In this document: positions 1 to 10,972 of the stretch, in pieces
Position numbering within the stretch: position 1 is the first letter of the stretch
Layout: every line of letters begins with the position of its first letter
DNA from: Inia geoffrensis
Taxonomy: Eukaryota; Chordata; Mammalia; Artiodactyla; Iniidae
Assembly: GCA_036417435.1 (NCBI GenBank)
Contig: CM070899.1
Location: 156,555,494-156,619,493, forward strand
Length of the DNA: 64,000 nucleotides
Direction: 5' to 3'
The notes under the pieces: model-generated
The model's input: the letters and a program-made list of their open reading frames with translations, nothing else
The model's database searches: none
What the model was told of the DNA's origin: nothing
Made by a program: the position numbers and the translations under genes

Positions 1-1167
1 GACCCACAGCTGGGCATCTCGTCGGAGTGTCGGCACATAATATATTCTGATTTCTGTCCAACACCACGTGTTGTAAGTGGCTCCCGAAGAGAACAGCGGC
101 TGGCACAGGTACCAGTGGTTCCTTTGGGATCAGAAAAAAATCACTTCTTATTTTACTCTCTTTCCCTGCTTTGGACCCTTAAAACTTCCTTAGGGCTCCA
201 TTTTCTAAGCTTGCCCTTCTTGGCATTTGAGGGACTCAGCCTCCTTCTCTGTATTCAATGTCTGCAGCCACACCTCTTCATTCCCTCTCTGATGACTGGT
301 CCTCAGAGCCCTCAGGAGGCCCTGTGGTCTGTCCACTGACCTTTGGAATCAGGGAAGGGAACTGAGATGAGCAACAAATTGAAATGGCATCACTTTGGCC
401 AGAAAGGGTTCAATGTAACCTACATAGAAGGAGGAACATCAGCCACAAGTACCGCTGAAACAAATCATCCTTACTGCAGGGGACGAGAAGAAGAAAGAAT
501 GTGAGTATGTGTGTGTGTGCTCACTCCAGCACTGACAGAAAGATGCTGACTATAAAGGTGCAAAAACGCTCAAGTTCCCATAAAACTGTGTAGGAAAAAA
601 CCTCAAAAGCAAAGAAAGACATCATACTAAGAGTTGCCATCCTCGGGCCGTGGAACTGTGAATCATTTCCTTAATTTATCTTCTTTTCTTACGAATCATC
701 TATTGATCTTAAAATGAAAAAAACTCAAACTTTTAAAAAGGAACACCACGCATGCCATAAAGGGCCATAGGAGCTGGCTCGCTTTTAAGTCATTTCCCCC
801 CTTTGCTTTGCCTGCATCCTACCCTTTCAGAAAGGACAGGAAGAAATCCCTGGTGATGCTTGTCTGCTCTGCCACGTTCCCCATTCTATGAAAATCAGGT
901 CTCGAACCACCAGTCCAATATCTGAGCCATGCTTTCTCCCATCGGCAACACAGCAGCGTGTGCTCCCCCGGGCTGATGGGACAATCTGGCAGGACCAACC
1001 ACCAGGCTATGCTGTCCTCTCTGCTCTAACGTGGAAAGTCTGGAAGGATTACGAGCACAAGAAGGGCAGGCCCCTTTTTCATGTAATGTAAGCTTCCATG
1101 CTTGGAAACAGACCAGGGCTATATAGTAAGGCTGCTGCCTAGTTACGGGAGCTTACACGTGCATTAC
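1..1167 (-). other. MINAR1: MINAR1 intron downstream of the main coding exon
   Basis: This is the 5' part of the intron that follows the main coding exon. I see no further MINAR1 exon, no young SINE and no L1 with target duplications. Short ORFs here match nothing I recognise. A short TG-rich run sits near 504-522. Confidence 0.7.
1162..1167 (-). promoter_or_regulatory. MINAR1: MINAR1 5' splice site, phase 0
   Basis: On the minus strand the exon ends AAAGAG and the intron begins GTAATG. The distance from the ATG is 2301 bases, exactly 767 codons, so the intron is phase 0. This explains why the apparent protein ends in a non-family VMHV tail: those residues are intron read-through. Confidence 0.85.
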
Positions 1168-3468
1168 CTCTTTAGGTTTTCGATGCCAGTCCTTACTTTC
1201 CCCAGGGCCTCTGTCTTTCACATCCTCCTCTCCGACGCCCACGCGGTTGGTGTAAGTGATGGTGCGCCAGTCCCTGGGCGAATTGGAGATGCTGGCGATT
1301 TTGGATTCTGTGGCGCTGTTCTCCTCCGTCAGGGACCTGGAGGATGGCCTGGTGAAGAGGTTTTTTTTTAACGCCTTGACACGAAGGCTTTCGCTGTTGC
1401 TTCCGCTGGCGTCTGAGGAGCACCAGTCGGCCGAGTTCTCCAGTTTGGGCCCGTGGGAGCCATTGTGTGCACGGAACATCCGGGGAGAGGCGCTCTCATC
1501 GGACGGAGCCTCGCTGGTCAAGGAATTCAGATCTATCTGCACACTCACCTTCTCGGGCTGCTGTATCTTCTGATCCAGCTTACTGAGCTTGCCCAGAACC
1601 TGGGAGATCTCCTCGCGGACACCCGACAGCGATTCGAGCTTCCGTTCAATTTCACCGATCCTGAGCACCAGTTTGCACACGCTGGTCTTCAACTCCTCTT
1701 CCGAGTGGTGGCTGTTTTCAGGCCGGTTGCCCTTTTCTCCTTTGCTGCTGGGGAGCCCGTTGGCGATTTTGGTTAGGTTGTGCTCTGGTGAACTGTCACA
1801 GTCCGACCTGTGGAGCTGAGACAAAGATCCTGTGCTGTTGTAGCAGGATGACTGTATCACTCCCGTCGAGCCACTGATGCTCATGTCATCCAGAAATCGG
1901 AAAATGTCACTGATGTCATCACTGACAACTTCCGAGTCGTCATCTGACTGCTTCATGGCGTGCCTGTCACTGTACTTGCCCTGCCCAGAGGCACACAAGT
2001 CTTTGCATTTCTTGGGCTCCAGGACGTGCTGCTCGGTCTGGGTGCCCACGCTACTGGTGTCTGAACTGAGCTGCCTGCTGGTGCAGTTAATGCTCTTGTC
2101 TTTAAACTTTTTGACCGGTTCATGCTTCTCCAGGTCAACGGAGGATGAGATCTCTTTAGATTTGAGCCCGTTTGGCTTGGCCGCGTAGCCGACGGGGAGA
2201 ATTGGCTGCTGCTCCTGCGGCATGAGGTAAGCTGGGCGCCTGTCTGGGGTTGGGAAGTTGGGGGTCTGGCTGCTGGGATTTGGATAGCGGAGCTTCTCCT
2301 CGGAGGGATTTCTGTTGAAAAAGGACCGTTCAAAGTCAGGAACTTCTTCAGTGTTTAGGCTCCAGCTTTTGGCCGGCCAGGGGGTCTGCTTGCCCGGCCT
2401 CCCGGGACAGCGCCTGGCCTCCTGGGTCCCCATCACTGGAGTGGGTCCAAAATACGTGGAGGCTTGAAGGTCATCTAAGCTTTCGTGCTTTGCCCGCCTT
2501 TTGTCAGGAACAGGGGAGTACTCGGGATTCAGGTACTGGCTGTTGTAGGGCATCTCAAAGCTGTGATTGGGGAAGGGTGTCCTGTGGGACTCCTTTCGGC
2601 CCTGGGGTTTCCCGTGCTCGCCCTCAGCCTTGTTAGCGGGGCTGGCCAACTCGGGGGACACAGTCATCAGGTTGTGAAACTCCTCTTTGAAGATGTTCCT
2701 TTTCTGGACGCAGGACTGGACCACGAAGGGCTCCTCATTAGAAATGAAAGTCTCCTTGATGCCCTGGGTGAGGGGCAGGGAGTCCTGATCGGACATGGAC
2801 TCGCTCTCGATGTTCATGGGGAAATAGGTTCTCTGCATCTCGCAGGGCTGAGGGCTGGCCACCGGGTAGGGGGCCAGAGCCTGCAGCCTGTCCAGGGAAG
2901 CCGCCCGGTTTTTCACATCTTTGCTGACCCCCAACAGGAAGTTGGGCTCGGAGGCAGGTACAAACTGCGGGCAGTCCTTGCAGTCCATCTTGCGGCACTT
3001 GGAAGACTGGCGGGTGAGGTAGCCCCGGCTGAAAGGCTGGTCACTCAGCTCGCAGCTGAGGGACTCACACTGGGCTGCGGTGCAGAGTTCCGTGTCCGAG
3101 CGGCCCAAGTCAAAGGCTGCCTCCTTCTTGCGCATCTTCTGCCGGCCGCTGGGGAGCTTCTCCTTGGCTGTAGCCCCGTTCATCTGGATGAGGTTGAATA
3201 TCGTCACGATATCTGCCGCCACCATGATCTTCTTCGATTGCTGGTTGTTCACGGTGCATTTCATCTTGTCTTTGAATAACGTGGCTGGAAAACTGGGATC
3301 GAGACAAGCCGTGTGGAAGAGCATGCTTCTCAGCTTGGAGAGCTGGGACAGATCAAAGCGGATGCACAGGGATTTGCACAGGTCCTGGTAGGAAACGGTG
3401 TTTTGCTTGCTGTCCAGTTCCTCCAAGATCTTCACCAAGAAGAGGGAAGTTTCCTGATTGGTCTCCAT
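1168..3468 (-). CDS. MINAR1: MINAR1 main coding exon (codons 1-767, partial gene)
   Basis: Recognised as MINAR1 (KIAA1024, UBTOR; UniProt name 'major intrinsically disordered NOTCH2-binding receptor 1'). Published work on the family describes a membrane protein that binds and stabilises NOTCH2, restrains angiogenesis, and lowers mTOR signalling through DEPTOR; that is family knowledge, not visible here. The exon starts at the ATG at 3468-3466 (METNQETS) and encodes 767 uninterrupted residues. An N-terminal, probably helical region (about 1-110) is followed by a long Ser/Pro/Asp-rich, apparently disordered stretch. An acidic DISDIFRFLDDMS motif lies at about 517-529. A heptad-like, likely coiled-coil segment (EEELKTS to DQKIQQ) spans about 590-637. 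The open frame would run four more codons (VMHV) to a stop at 1153, but AAAGAG|GTAATG at 1168/1167 is a good donor falling exactly on a codon boundary, and human MINAR1 is 916 residues. About 150 C-terminal residues, including the membrane segment, should therefore lie in exons left of the window. No frameshift or internal stop is visible, so the copy looks functional. Confidence 0.95.
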
Positions 3469-3518
3469 GATTTAGAATTTCAAAGCCTCGCTGATGACAC
3501 TGAAAATTCGAGTCAATT
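3469..3518 (-). other. MINAR1: 5' UTR part of the MINAR1 coding exon with candidate acceptors
   Basis: Three AG acceptors lie upstream of the ATG on the minus strand: CCCCGTAG (exon would start at 3518), ATTTTCAG (3499) and TCATCAG (3490). The first follows the best pyrimidine tract (TTTCTCCCCCACTTCTC at about 3540-3558). Which one is used cannot be settled from sequence alone. The exon therefore carries roughly 20-50 bases of 5' UTR. Confidence 0.5.
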
Positions 3519-3752
3519 CTACGGGGTGACAATATTGAAAAAGAGAAGTGGGGGAGAAAGGGTTATAAACACCAGTGGAGTTTTAAGTCAAGCTAGTTAT
3601 GAACCACATAAAGAAATGCAAGGAAAAACTGTTTAATGTTTAAAAAATGCCATAAGTACTTTAAAAATATTTATAATATACTCTGTAATTCGCTTCCCAG
3701 TAATCTACCTAAAGAAATTATTGACTATGATTTTGCATAAAGATGTTCATTA

Positions 3753-3865
3753 TGTATATGTACAACTGATTCACTTTGCTGTACACCTGAAACGAACCCA
3801 ACATTGTAAGTCAACTATACTCCAACAAAAATTTTTTTAAAAATAGTTACAATTATAAAAAAAAT
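3753..3865 (+). mobile_element. Very short 5'-truncated L1, 3' end only
   Basis: The L1 3' signature 'CTGATTCACTTTGCTGTA' through 'CTATACTCCAACAAAAA' is present. It is flanked by an 11-bp target duplication GATGTTC(A/G)TTA at 3742-3752 and 3866-3876. After the A-rich tail there is a short extra TAGTTACAATTAT before the final poly-A. Confidence 0.8.
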
Positions 3866-3995
3866 GATGTTCGTTACAATGGCATTTATAATAGTGAAAA
3901 AATAAAACATCTTAAATATCCAAATATTAGGGGAATGCATAAATAAAACGGGTTACCATATACGATGATTCCTTACAAACATTAAAATTATATTA

Positions 3996-4213
3996 GGGCT
4001 TCCCCGGTGGCGCAGTGGTTGAGAGTCCGCCTGCCGATGCAGGGGACACGGGTTCGTGCCCCGGTCTGGGAAGGTCCCACATGCCGCGGAGCGGCTGGGC
4101 CCGTGAGCCATGGCCGCCGAGCCTGCGCGTCCGGAGCCTGTGCTCGGCAACGGGAGAGGCCACAACAGTGAGAGGCCCGCGTACCGCAAAAAAAAAAAAA
4201 AAAAAAAAAAAAA
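3996..4213 (+). mobile_element. CHR-type SINE (short form)
   Basis: It has a tRNA-derived head with B-box-like GGTTCGTGCC, a body ending CCCGCGTACCGC, and a pure poly-A of more than 20 bases. The flanks share AAATTATATTA as target duplication, on the left ending at 3995 and on the right starting near 4212. It looks young because the tail is pure and the duplication intact. Confidence 0.93.
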
Positions 4214-4856
4214 TTATATTAATGTACATCCTTACAGTGGAATACTACTCATCAATAAAAAGGAACAAATTACCAGTACTTGTAAATGACATGGATGAAT
4301 CTCAAATGTATTGTGCTTGATTGAAAGAAACCAGACTCAAAGGCTACCTATTATATGGTTCCATCTTAACAATATTCTGAAAAACAGATCTGTAGCCGCC
4401 CGGGGCTGGATGTGAGGCAAGGTGCTGGCAAAACGGCACAGAGAAATCTTCCTGGATGATGGAACTATTCCACATCTTGATTGGAGTGGTGGTTGCATGC
4501 CTCTATGCGTCTGTCAAAACTCACAGAACTGTGTGCTAAAACGTGTGAATTTTAGCTATGTAAATTGTACCTTAATTATAAAATTACACACTGAAGACTT
4601 TTTATGACAAAAGAAAACTGTGGTACAATACTGAGTGAAAAATGTGAAAATAAATATGTTATGTAGTAAGATCTTAATTATATAAAATTATATCTTCTTG
4701 GAAATGAAACTGGAAGAAAATAACATACACTCAAATGTTAATGGTGGTTACCTTTGGATTGTAAATACGCATTTTCTTTCTGAATTAGTCATCTTTGTTT
4801 CTCAATATTTTATTATGCAAATTTTCAAACATACAGCAAAGTTGAAAGAATTTTAT

Positions 4857-5199
4857 TTTTTAAATTAATTAATTTATTATTATTTTTTTTTTTTGGTTGA
4901 GTTGGGTCTTTGCTGCTGTGCGTGGGCTTTCTCTAGTTGCGTCGAGCGGGGGCTAATCTTCATTGTGGTGTGTGGGCTTCTCATTGTGGTGGCTTCTCTT
5001 GTTGCGGAGCACAGGCTCTAGGCGCACGGGCTTCAGTAGTTGTGTTTCCCGGGCTCTAGAGCACAGGCTCAGTAGTTGTGGCGCACAGGCTTAGTTGCTC
5101 TGAGGCATGTGGGATCTTCCCAGACCAGGGCTCGAACACTGCATTGTGTCCCCTGCATTGGCAGGTGGACTCTTAACCACTGTGACACCAGGGAAGCCC
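4857..5199 (-). mobile_element. CHR-type SINE (long form)
   Basis: Reverse orientation: poly-T, then 'TTGGGTCTTTGCTGC', ending 'CACCAGGGAAGCCC'. A perfect 14-bp target duplication TGAAAGAATTTTAT sits at 4843-4856 and 5200-5213. The host sequence on both sides (about 4795-5560) reads as a single older repeat that I could not assign to a family. Confidence 0.93.
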
Positions 5200-5213
5200 T
5201 GAAAGAATTTTAT

Positions 5214-5900
5214 AGTGAACACTCATATAACCACCATCTGTATTCCACTGCTAACATTTTACTATATTTACTTTATCACATATCTATCCATCTACCCTTC
5301 ATGAAGTCATCTTGTTTTTTTATAAGCACTTCAAACTAAATTGCAGACATCGGTACACCTCCCCCTAAAGATTTCACCATGCATATAATTAACCCAAGTT
5401 CAATAATTGTTTACAGTTTCTCTTTTAATATAAGATTTACATACAATGAAGTGCACAAAACTTGAGTCTATTTGCTGAAGTTGTGACAAATATATATGCC
5501 TGTGTTATAAGCAAAACCCCTACAAAGATCTAGAACGTTCCCCTTTCCCCTTCCCATTCAAGCGCAGTTCTTATTTTTTACAGGTAACTCTAATATTTTT
5601 TTTATAATTTCCCTTGTTTTCCAAAATTCCTACCATGACCAGGTATTATTTTGTAATCACCAAACAATAACTAACCTTATTTTGAAATGGGAAGAAAAAT
5701 CTACATTAACATATCTTGGATGGAAAAATGAAAAACATCAAACCGAAAGCTTAACAAAGCTTAAGAGAAAGTAAAGCTCCTCATGGATAAATATGGACCC
5801 AGGTTCTGAGATTTACAAGGAAACATCAAATCACACACGCTACCCTCCCCAGTCACACCCTGCTTAGAAAAGGCATTTTGACGATTGACTTACTGATTTT
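5214..5900. other. Ancient repeat-like AT-rich DNA, no gene
   Basis: Up to about 5570 the sequence looks like the right half of the old interspersed element split by the SINE at 4857. The remainder is AT-rich with no recognisable feature. Confidence 0.4.
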
Positions 5901-5912
5901 AAATTTGACTCA

Positions 5913-6128
5913 GGGCTTCCCTGGTGGCGCAGTGGTTGAGAGTCCACCTGCCGATGCAGGGGACAGGGGTTCGTGCCCCGGTCCGGGAAGATCCCACATG
6001 CCGTGGAGCTGCTGGGCCCGTGAGCCATGGCCGCTGAGCCTGCGCGTCCGGAGCCTGTGCTCCACAGCGGGAGAGGCCACAACAGTGAGAGGCCTGCGTA
6101 CCGCAAAAAAAAAAAAAGGCCCGCGTAC

Positions 6129-6131
<3 letters not shown>
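5913..6131 (+). mobile_element. CHR SINE (short form) with duplicated tail
   Basis: The copy is complete from GGGCTTCCCTGGTGG to CTGCGTACCGC plus poly-A. Then GGCCCGCGTACCGC is repeated at 6118-6131 and runs into a CA repeat. The target duplication AAATTTGACTCAG is at 5901-5913 and 6174-6186. Confidence 0.93.
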
Positions 6132-6165
<34 letters not shown>

Positions 6166-6175
6166 ACACACACAA
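6131..6175. repeat. (CA)n microsatellite at the SINE tail
   Basis: An almost pure CA run with one TA interruption, located between the duplicated SINE tail and the target duplication. It probably arose from the SINE's own tail. Confidence 0.95.
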
Positions 6176-6186
6176 ATTTGACTCAG

Positions 6187-6669
6187 CCCACACACAGCCA
6201 GCCTATTTTCTAGGGAAACAGTGTCTGTGGTGGGGGGGGTGTTAAATTTCAGTTGCTCTGGACCGTGGGGTCTCTGTCCACCCTGAGGGCAGTGCTCTCA
6301 ATGGGCATCTATACACATTAGTGAGCTCTCTCCACGAATGTCTGCGGGGACATGCAGAGACCAGTGGTTTGGATTTTTTTTGGATGGAAAAGGCAATGAA
6401 GCCCCGAGAGGCTCTGTTCCTGCCTGGAACAAGCCACAGAAAACCCACGTCTCCCCACGCAGCTCTCCCCACGCAGCTCTCCCCGCCCTGCCCCAGCCGC
6501 CCAGTCCGTGTGCTAGAAGCACTGCATGTCAGGATGTTCTGGTTTGTTAAAGGTGGGGACAACCTGCCACGCTTGATCTGCAAGGAAATAAACAGGCACA
6601 GAAACCAGAGGGGAGGACAAATGGATGTAATTGAGGGAAGAGCAACTACCCCTCATGCACATCATATTT
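6187..6669. other. Unique intronic sequence
   Basis: No gene or repeat recognised, apart from a small tandem duplication of the 14-mer CTCCCCACGCAGCT at 6451-6478. Confidence 0.4.
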
Positions 6670-6870
6670 CATAGTTTGGTGACACAAAGCACTTTCAGAG
6701 ATATTCTTTTCTAGAATTCTCATAACAATCTCAGGAGGATTCTTTCACTATTACTCTCCAACAGATGAGGAAACAGGCACGGAGCACCGAAAGCAGCAAC
6801 TAGGCGCAACTAGAATCATCAGAGCTGGATTTGCAGCCCAACCCCACTTTCCCGTGAGACTGTCTCAACT
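6670..6870 (-). mobile_element. MIR remnant
   Basis: The antisense MIR core is readable: 'ACAGATGAGGAAACAGGCA' followed by a diverged 'GAGCTGGATTTGCAGCCCA'. Confidence 0.7.
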
Positions 6871-7290
6871 TTCTGTTCTACTTTGTGTGGCTAAAACTGT
6901 ATTAAACCCAGGTCAAAAAAGAACTCGGAAAACCAAGGCCCAGTGTCTCCTGAAGTGAATAAAGGAAACACAAGTCATCTGCTAAACCTGAGTCATTTTC
7001 TATTAAGACTGAAATTGAGGGGATTATGAATGGCCGGGAAGATAGGCAGGTGCCCCTGTGCAAATGGGCACATGGCCACATGCCTGGTGTGTGTGCATGT
7101 GATGATTAAGCACCATAGAGAAACTCCATGTAGATTTTCCACAATATGCTAACAAAAGCCATAGAGGACTAAGGAGCAAAAGAGAGGCTCAAAGGAAAAA
7201 GCTGGGTTCTTGGCTCTGTGACAGTGTAACAGGATCCGGCCTGCGGCACGCAGCCCCTGGCAGCTACCTCTTCTGGCCACACAAACAGCT
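6871..7290. other. Unique intronic sequence
   Basis: Nothing recognisable seen. Confidence 0.35.
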
Positions 7291-7400
7291 CTGTGGTGTG
7301 CGAAGAGCACTCCGTTTTCACAGATGAGGAAACTGAGGAAGGGAGAGGGAACTTGAGTTGCCTGGGGTCTGCCATTGGGCTAGGGCCCCAGTAGACCACA
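7291..7400 (-). mobile_element. MIR fragment
   Basis: Antisense MIR core 'ACAGATGAGGAAACTGAGGA' and following sequence. Confidence 0.6.
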
Positions 7401-7558
7401 GCCCGGGATGAGGATATGCTGTGGGATGAGTAGCAGGCTCCGTCTCATGCCAGGAGGAGCAAAAGCATTGCCACAAGTGACAGATGTGAACTGGTGGAGG
7501 GGGCAGGCTGAGTGGAACAGGCAGTGCAGCCTGATCACCTCCTGCGTATTGGGGCTTT

Positions 7559-8433
7559 TTTTTTTTAGTATCTTTATTGGAGTATAACTGCTTTACAATG
7601 GTGTGTTAGTTTCTGCCGTATAACAAAGTGAATCAGTTATACGTATACACATATCCCCACATCCCTTCCCTCTTGCGTCTCCCTCCCTCCCACGCTCCCT
7701 ATCCCACCCCTCTAGGTGGTCACAAAGCACCGAGTTGATCTCTCTGTGCTATGCGGCTGCTTCCCACTAGCTATCTCTTTTACGTTTGGTAGTGTATATA
7801 TGTCCATGACTCTCTCTCACTTCGTCCCAGATTACCCTTCCCCCTCCCCATGTCCTCAAGTCCATTCACTAGTAGGTCTGGGTCTTTATTCCCATCTTGC
7901 CCCTAGGTCCTTCATGATCATTGTTTTGTTTGTTTTTTAGATTCCATACATATGTGTTAGCATACGGTATTTGTTTTTCTTTTTCTGACTTACTTCACTC
8001 TGTATGACAGACTCTAGGTCCATCCACCTCACTACAGATAACTCAATTTCATTTCTTTTTATGGCTGAGTAATACTCCATTGTATATACGTGCCACATCT
8101 TCTTTATCCATTCATCTGTCGATGGACACTTAGGTTGCTTCCATGTCCTGGCTATTGTAAACAGAGCTGCAGTGAATATTGTGGTACATGACTCTTTTTG
8201 AATTATGGTTTTCTCAGGGTATAAACAAGACGAAAAGACAACCCGCAGAATGGGAGAAAATATTTGCAAATGAAACAACTGACAAAGGATTAATCTCCAA
8301 AATTTACAAGCAGCTCATGCAGCTCAATATTAAAAAAACAAACAACCCAATCCAAAAATGGGCAGAAGACCTAAACAGACATTTCTCCGAAGAAGACATA
8401 CAGATGGCCAACAAACACATGAAACAATGCACC
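7559..8433 (-). mobile_element. L1 with 5' inversion (twin priming)
   Basis: From 7559 to about 8221 this is the L1 3' part in reverse (poly-T, 'CTTTATTGGAGTATAACTG', up to 'TCTCAGGGTATA'). At about 8222 it switches to forward-sense ORF2 sequence ('ACGAAAAGACAACCCGCAGA') as far as 'GAAACAATGC'. Compared with the fuller copy at 35325-37720, roughly 250 bases are missing at the switch. GGGGCTTT flanks the unit at 7551-7558 and 8434-8441. Confidence 0.88.
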
Positions 8434-8639
8434 GGGGCTTTACAGGAAATGTCCGCAACAGCCTGGAGAGGGAGGCACCACCACTCTGCGCCCTCTGCTG
8501 GAGGCCGGAGGGATTACACAGACGAGGAGGACCTGAAGCCGAATCTGTAGAAGGCCAAAGCCCAGGCTCTCTTCTCAGTGACAAAAGGGCAAAAGGAAGA
8601 AACATCAGCCCGAAAGCTCTGGGGGCTGAGGGAACCTGT

Positions 8640-8800
8640 CATGGAATGTGTATGTGTGTGTACACACAGCGACGCCCACGCGCACACACACTCATACCCT
8701 CACACACACAGCCGCACACACGACTCTCGGCCACAGTTCACACACGTACACACGCCCTCACTGCCACACCCACGTGGACAGGCACACACCCTCTCTCACC
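8640..8800 (+). repeat. Imperfect CA/CACACG-rich tract
   Basis: An interrupted low-complexity run of CACACA mixed with CACG and CTCACA units, beginning with a short GTGTGT stretch. Open frames across it (His/Thr-rich) are artefacts. Confidence 0.75.
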
Positions 8801-9670
8801 CACACCCCTTCCCTCTTTGGGCTCTCTCAGCCGAGCCCTCAGGGCTTGAATATTCTTAAGCTCCCAGCACAGCCTGATGTGCATCTGGGGAAAGGCCAAG
8901 GCGTCCACAGAGCCACCCTCCCTGGCGTTTGGATGCCCACCCCCAGCACACTGCCTGCAGTGACCAGTCTCTGCTGAATCACGAGATGCACCTGGAGGCG
9001 GCAGGCACCACTCACAGGGCTGCACAGCCCCTCCCGGGGCAGGAGAACACGCCCCCCGCCTCCCCGTTAAAGCGCTGAGAGGTGGCTAGCAGGGTCCCAC
9101 CCCAGCCCGCACTCGGGAGCCACCTGCTGAGTAACGTGCGTGCACCCCCTGGGGCAGGAAGTCCGGCCTGGGGAGCCCGTGAGCAGCTGGGCTTCTGAAA
9201 TTCAGACCAATCAGGACCTCATCAAGGCCCCAGTGGTCCCCAACCGCCCCCGCAGCTCAATCCTCACAGCCCAGGCCTCCCCTGCCCGCATCTCCTACGT
9301 CCACTCTGCATTTCCCCCAAGGAGGCCTGTGCCCTCTCACTGCCCACACCCCGGGAACCCTGCTTCCCTTCCAGGGCCCGCCTTCAACAGCCCTGCTTTC
9401 CCCCGACCTCTCAATGATCCCAGTTGGAATCAGTTGCTCCCTTCTCGGTGCTCAGCGGGCCTCTGTCCGCACCTTGGTAATAGTGTTACTCACACAGGAA
9501 AGACTTGCCTCAGACGGTTTAAAACATATTGAGATCTGGCCCCCCAACCCCAGACCGACCAATTAAATCAGAATTCCTGGGAGGAGTTCAGAATCTCGGG
9601 AGTTGTTAAACCCATCCAGGTATTTCTGAAGCGTGGGGTTTCAGACTGAGGGACTGAGAAACCCCATTTA
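8801..9670. other. GC-moderate unique intronic sequence
   Basis: C-rich unique sequence with several short open frames, none recognisable and none with convincing splice sites in a coding context. Confidence 0.35.
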
Positions 9671-9687
9671 GAAAGTAAAGGGGCTGG

Positions 9688-10213
9688 CATTAAAAGGAAT
9701 GAAATTGTGCCATTTACAGAGACGTGGGTGGACCTAGAGATTGTCATACAGAGTGAAGTAAGACAGAAGAAGAAAAACAAATACTGTATAATATCGCTTA
9801 TATGTGGAATCTAGAAAAATCATACAGATGAACTTATTTGCAAAGCAGAAATACAGCCACAGACGTAGAGAACGGACTTATGGTTACCAAGGTGGGGGGG
9901 GCGGTGCAATGAACTGGGAGACTGGGACTGACATATATACACTACTGTGTATAAAACAGATAACTAATGAGAACCTGCTGTATAGCACAGGGAACTCTAC
10001 TCAGTGCTCTGTGGTGACCTAAATGGGAAGGAAATCCACAAAAGAGGGGATATATGTATACATAGAGCTGATTCACTTTGCTGCATGGCAGAAACTAACA
10101 CAACATTGTAAAGCAACTATACCCCAATAAAAATTAATTTTAAAAAAGGTTTCACATCTTTAACGAATTTCTGAGTAAAATGTTGACTGAGCTTAAAAAA
10201 AAAAAAAAAAAAA
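9688..10213 (+). mobile_element. 5'-truncated L1 with 3'-transduced flank
   Basis: The L1 3' end starts in terminal ORF2 sequence, includes the 'ACTGGGAGACTGGGACTGAC' region, and ends 'CCAATAAAAATTAATTTT'. Unlike the other copies it then carries 47 extra bases (10148-10194) before a second poly-A. A perfect 17-bp target duplication, GAAAGTAAAGGGGCTGG at 9671-9687 and 10214-10230, encloses everything. Confidence 0.93.
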
Positions 10214-10254
10214 GAAAGTAAAGGGGCTGGGTTTTGCAAGAGGCAGTGCAACCT

Positions 10255-10410
10255 AAAGGTTGAGAAGATGGGCACACAGATTCCAGCCCTGCTCGTCACC
10301 AGCTACATGACCTCCAGAAGGTCACCTACAGTCCCCAACCTCACTTTCCTCACTTGTAACAATGGGGTTAATTAACAAGCTCATGTACAGCACTTAATAA
10401 AGTGTCCCCC
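10255..10410 (+). mobile_element. MIR remnant
   Basis: Sense MIR features: 'CAGCTACATGACCTCC' matching the tRNA-proximal core, and 'CCTCACTTTCCTCACTTGTA'. Confidence 0.65.
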
Positions 10411-10648
10411 AATGACAGCCCTTCCACAAATGACAGCAGTCGTTCATGGAACAGCGGTGGCAGTGGGAAATCTAGTAGTTTCTGTGGGTTTATGCCTCAC
10501 AGCACCTCCTGCAGGTTAGGAAGGAGGACCACGTGAGCATTTTGGGGAAATGACTCCATTCTACAGAGAGAGCAAGACACACCTGTGCCTAAAGCGGCAT
10601 TCTGGCCTCCCTAGTTTTCACATTTTCAATCTCTTCAAAGACTTTTAG

Positions 10649-10960
10649 GGGCTTCCCTGGTGGCGCAGTGGTTAAGAATCCACCTGCCAATGCAGGGGAC
10701 ACAGGTTCGAGCCCTGGTCCCGGAAGATCCCATACACTGCGGAGCAGCTAAGCCTGTGTGCCGCAACTACCGAGCCCTCGTGCCACAATTACTGAAGCCC
10801 ACGCACCTAGAGCCCGTGCTCTGCAACAAGAGAAGCCACTGCAATGAGAAGCCCACGCACCACAACGAAGAGTAGCCCCCGCTCGCCGCAACTAGAGAAA
10901 GCCCGCACGCAGCAACGAAGACCAACGCAGCCAAAAATAAATAAATTTATTTGAAAAAAA
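10649..10960 (+). mobile_element. CHR-type SINE (long form)
   Basis: Full element from GGGCTTCCCTGGTGG through repeated CACAACTAC-type units to 'GCAGCCAAAAATAAATAAAT' and poly-A. The perfect target duplication AAAGACTTTTAG is at 10637-10648 and 10961-10972. Confidence 0.95.
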
Positions 10961-10972
10961 AAAGACTTTTAG

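Larger units (their letters stand above)
3645..4720 (+). mobile_element. Ancient L1M 3' fragment, hosting two younger insertions
   Basis: The segments around 3645-3752, 3877-3995 and 4214-4720 join into one diverged L1 3' end. Recognisable stretches include 'ACAATGGCATTTATAATAG', 'TGGAATACTACTCATC' and 'AAAGAAACCAGACTCAAAGG'. An L1 fragment (3753-3865) and a CHR SINE (3996-4213) interrupt it. Confidence 0.7.

Noticed and set aside
2485..3279. 264-codon plus-strand frame opposite MINAR1
   Set aside because: A shadow of the conserved minus-strand coding exon.
10649..10720. tRNA gene from GGTTCGAGCC B-box-like sequence
   Set aside because: It is the tRNA-derived head of a SINE, without a cloverleaf-forming full tRNA; the same motif recurs in every CHR copy.
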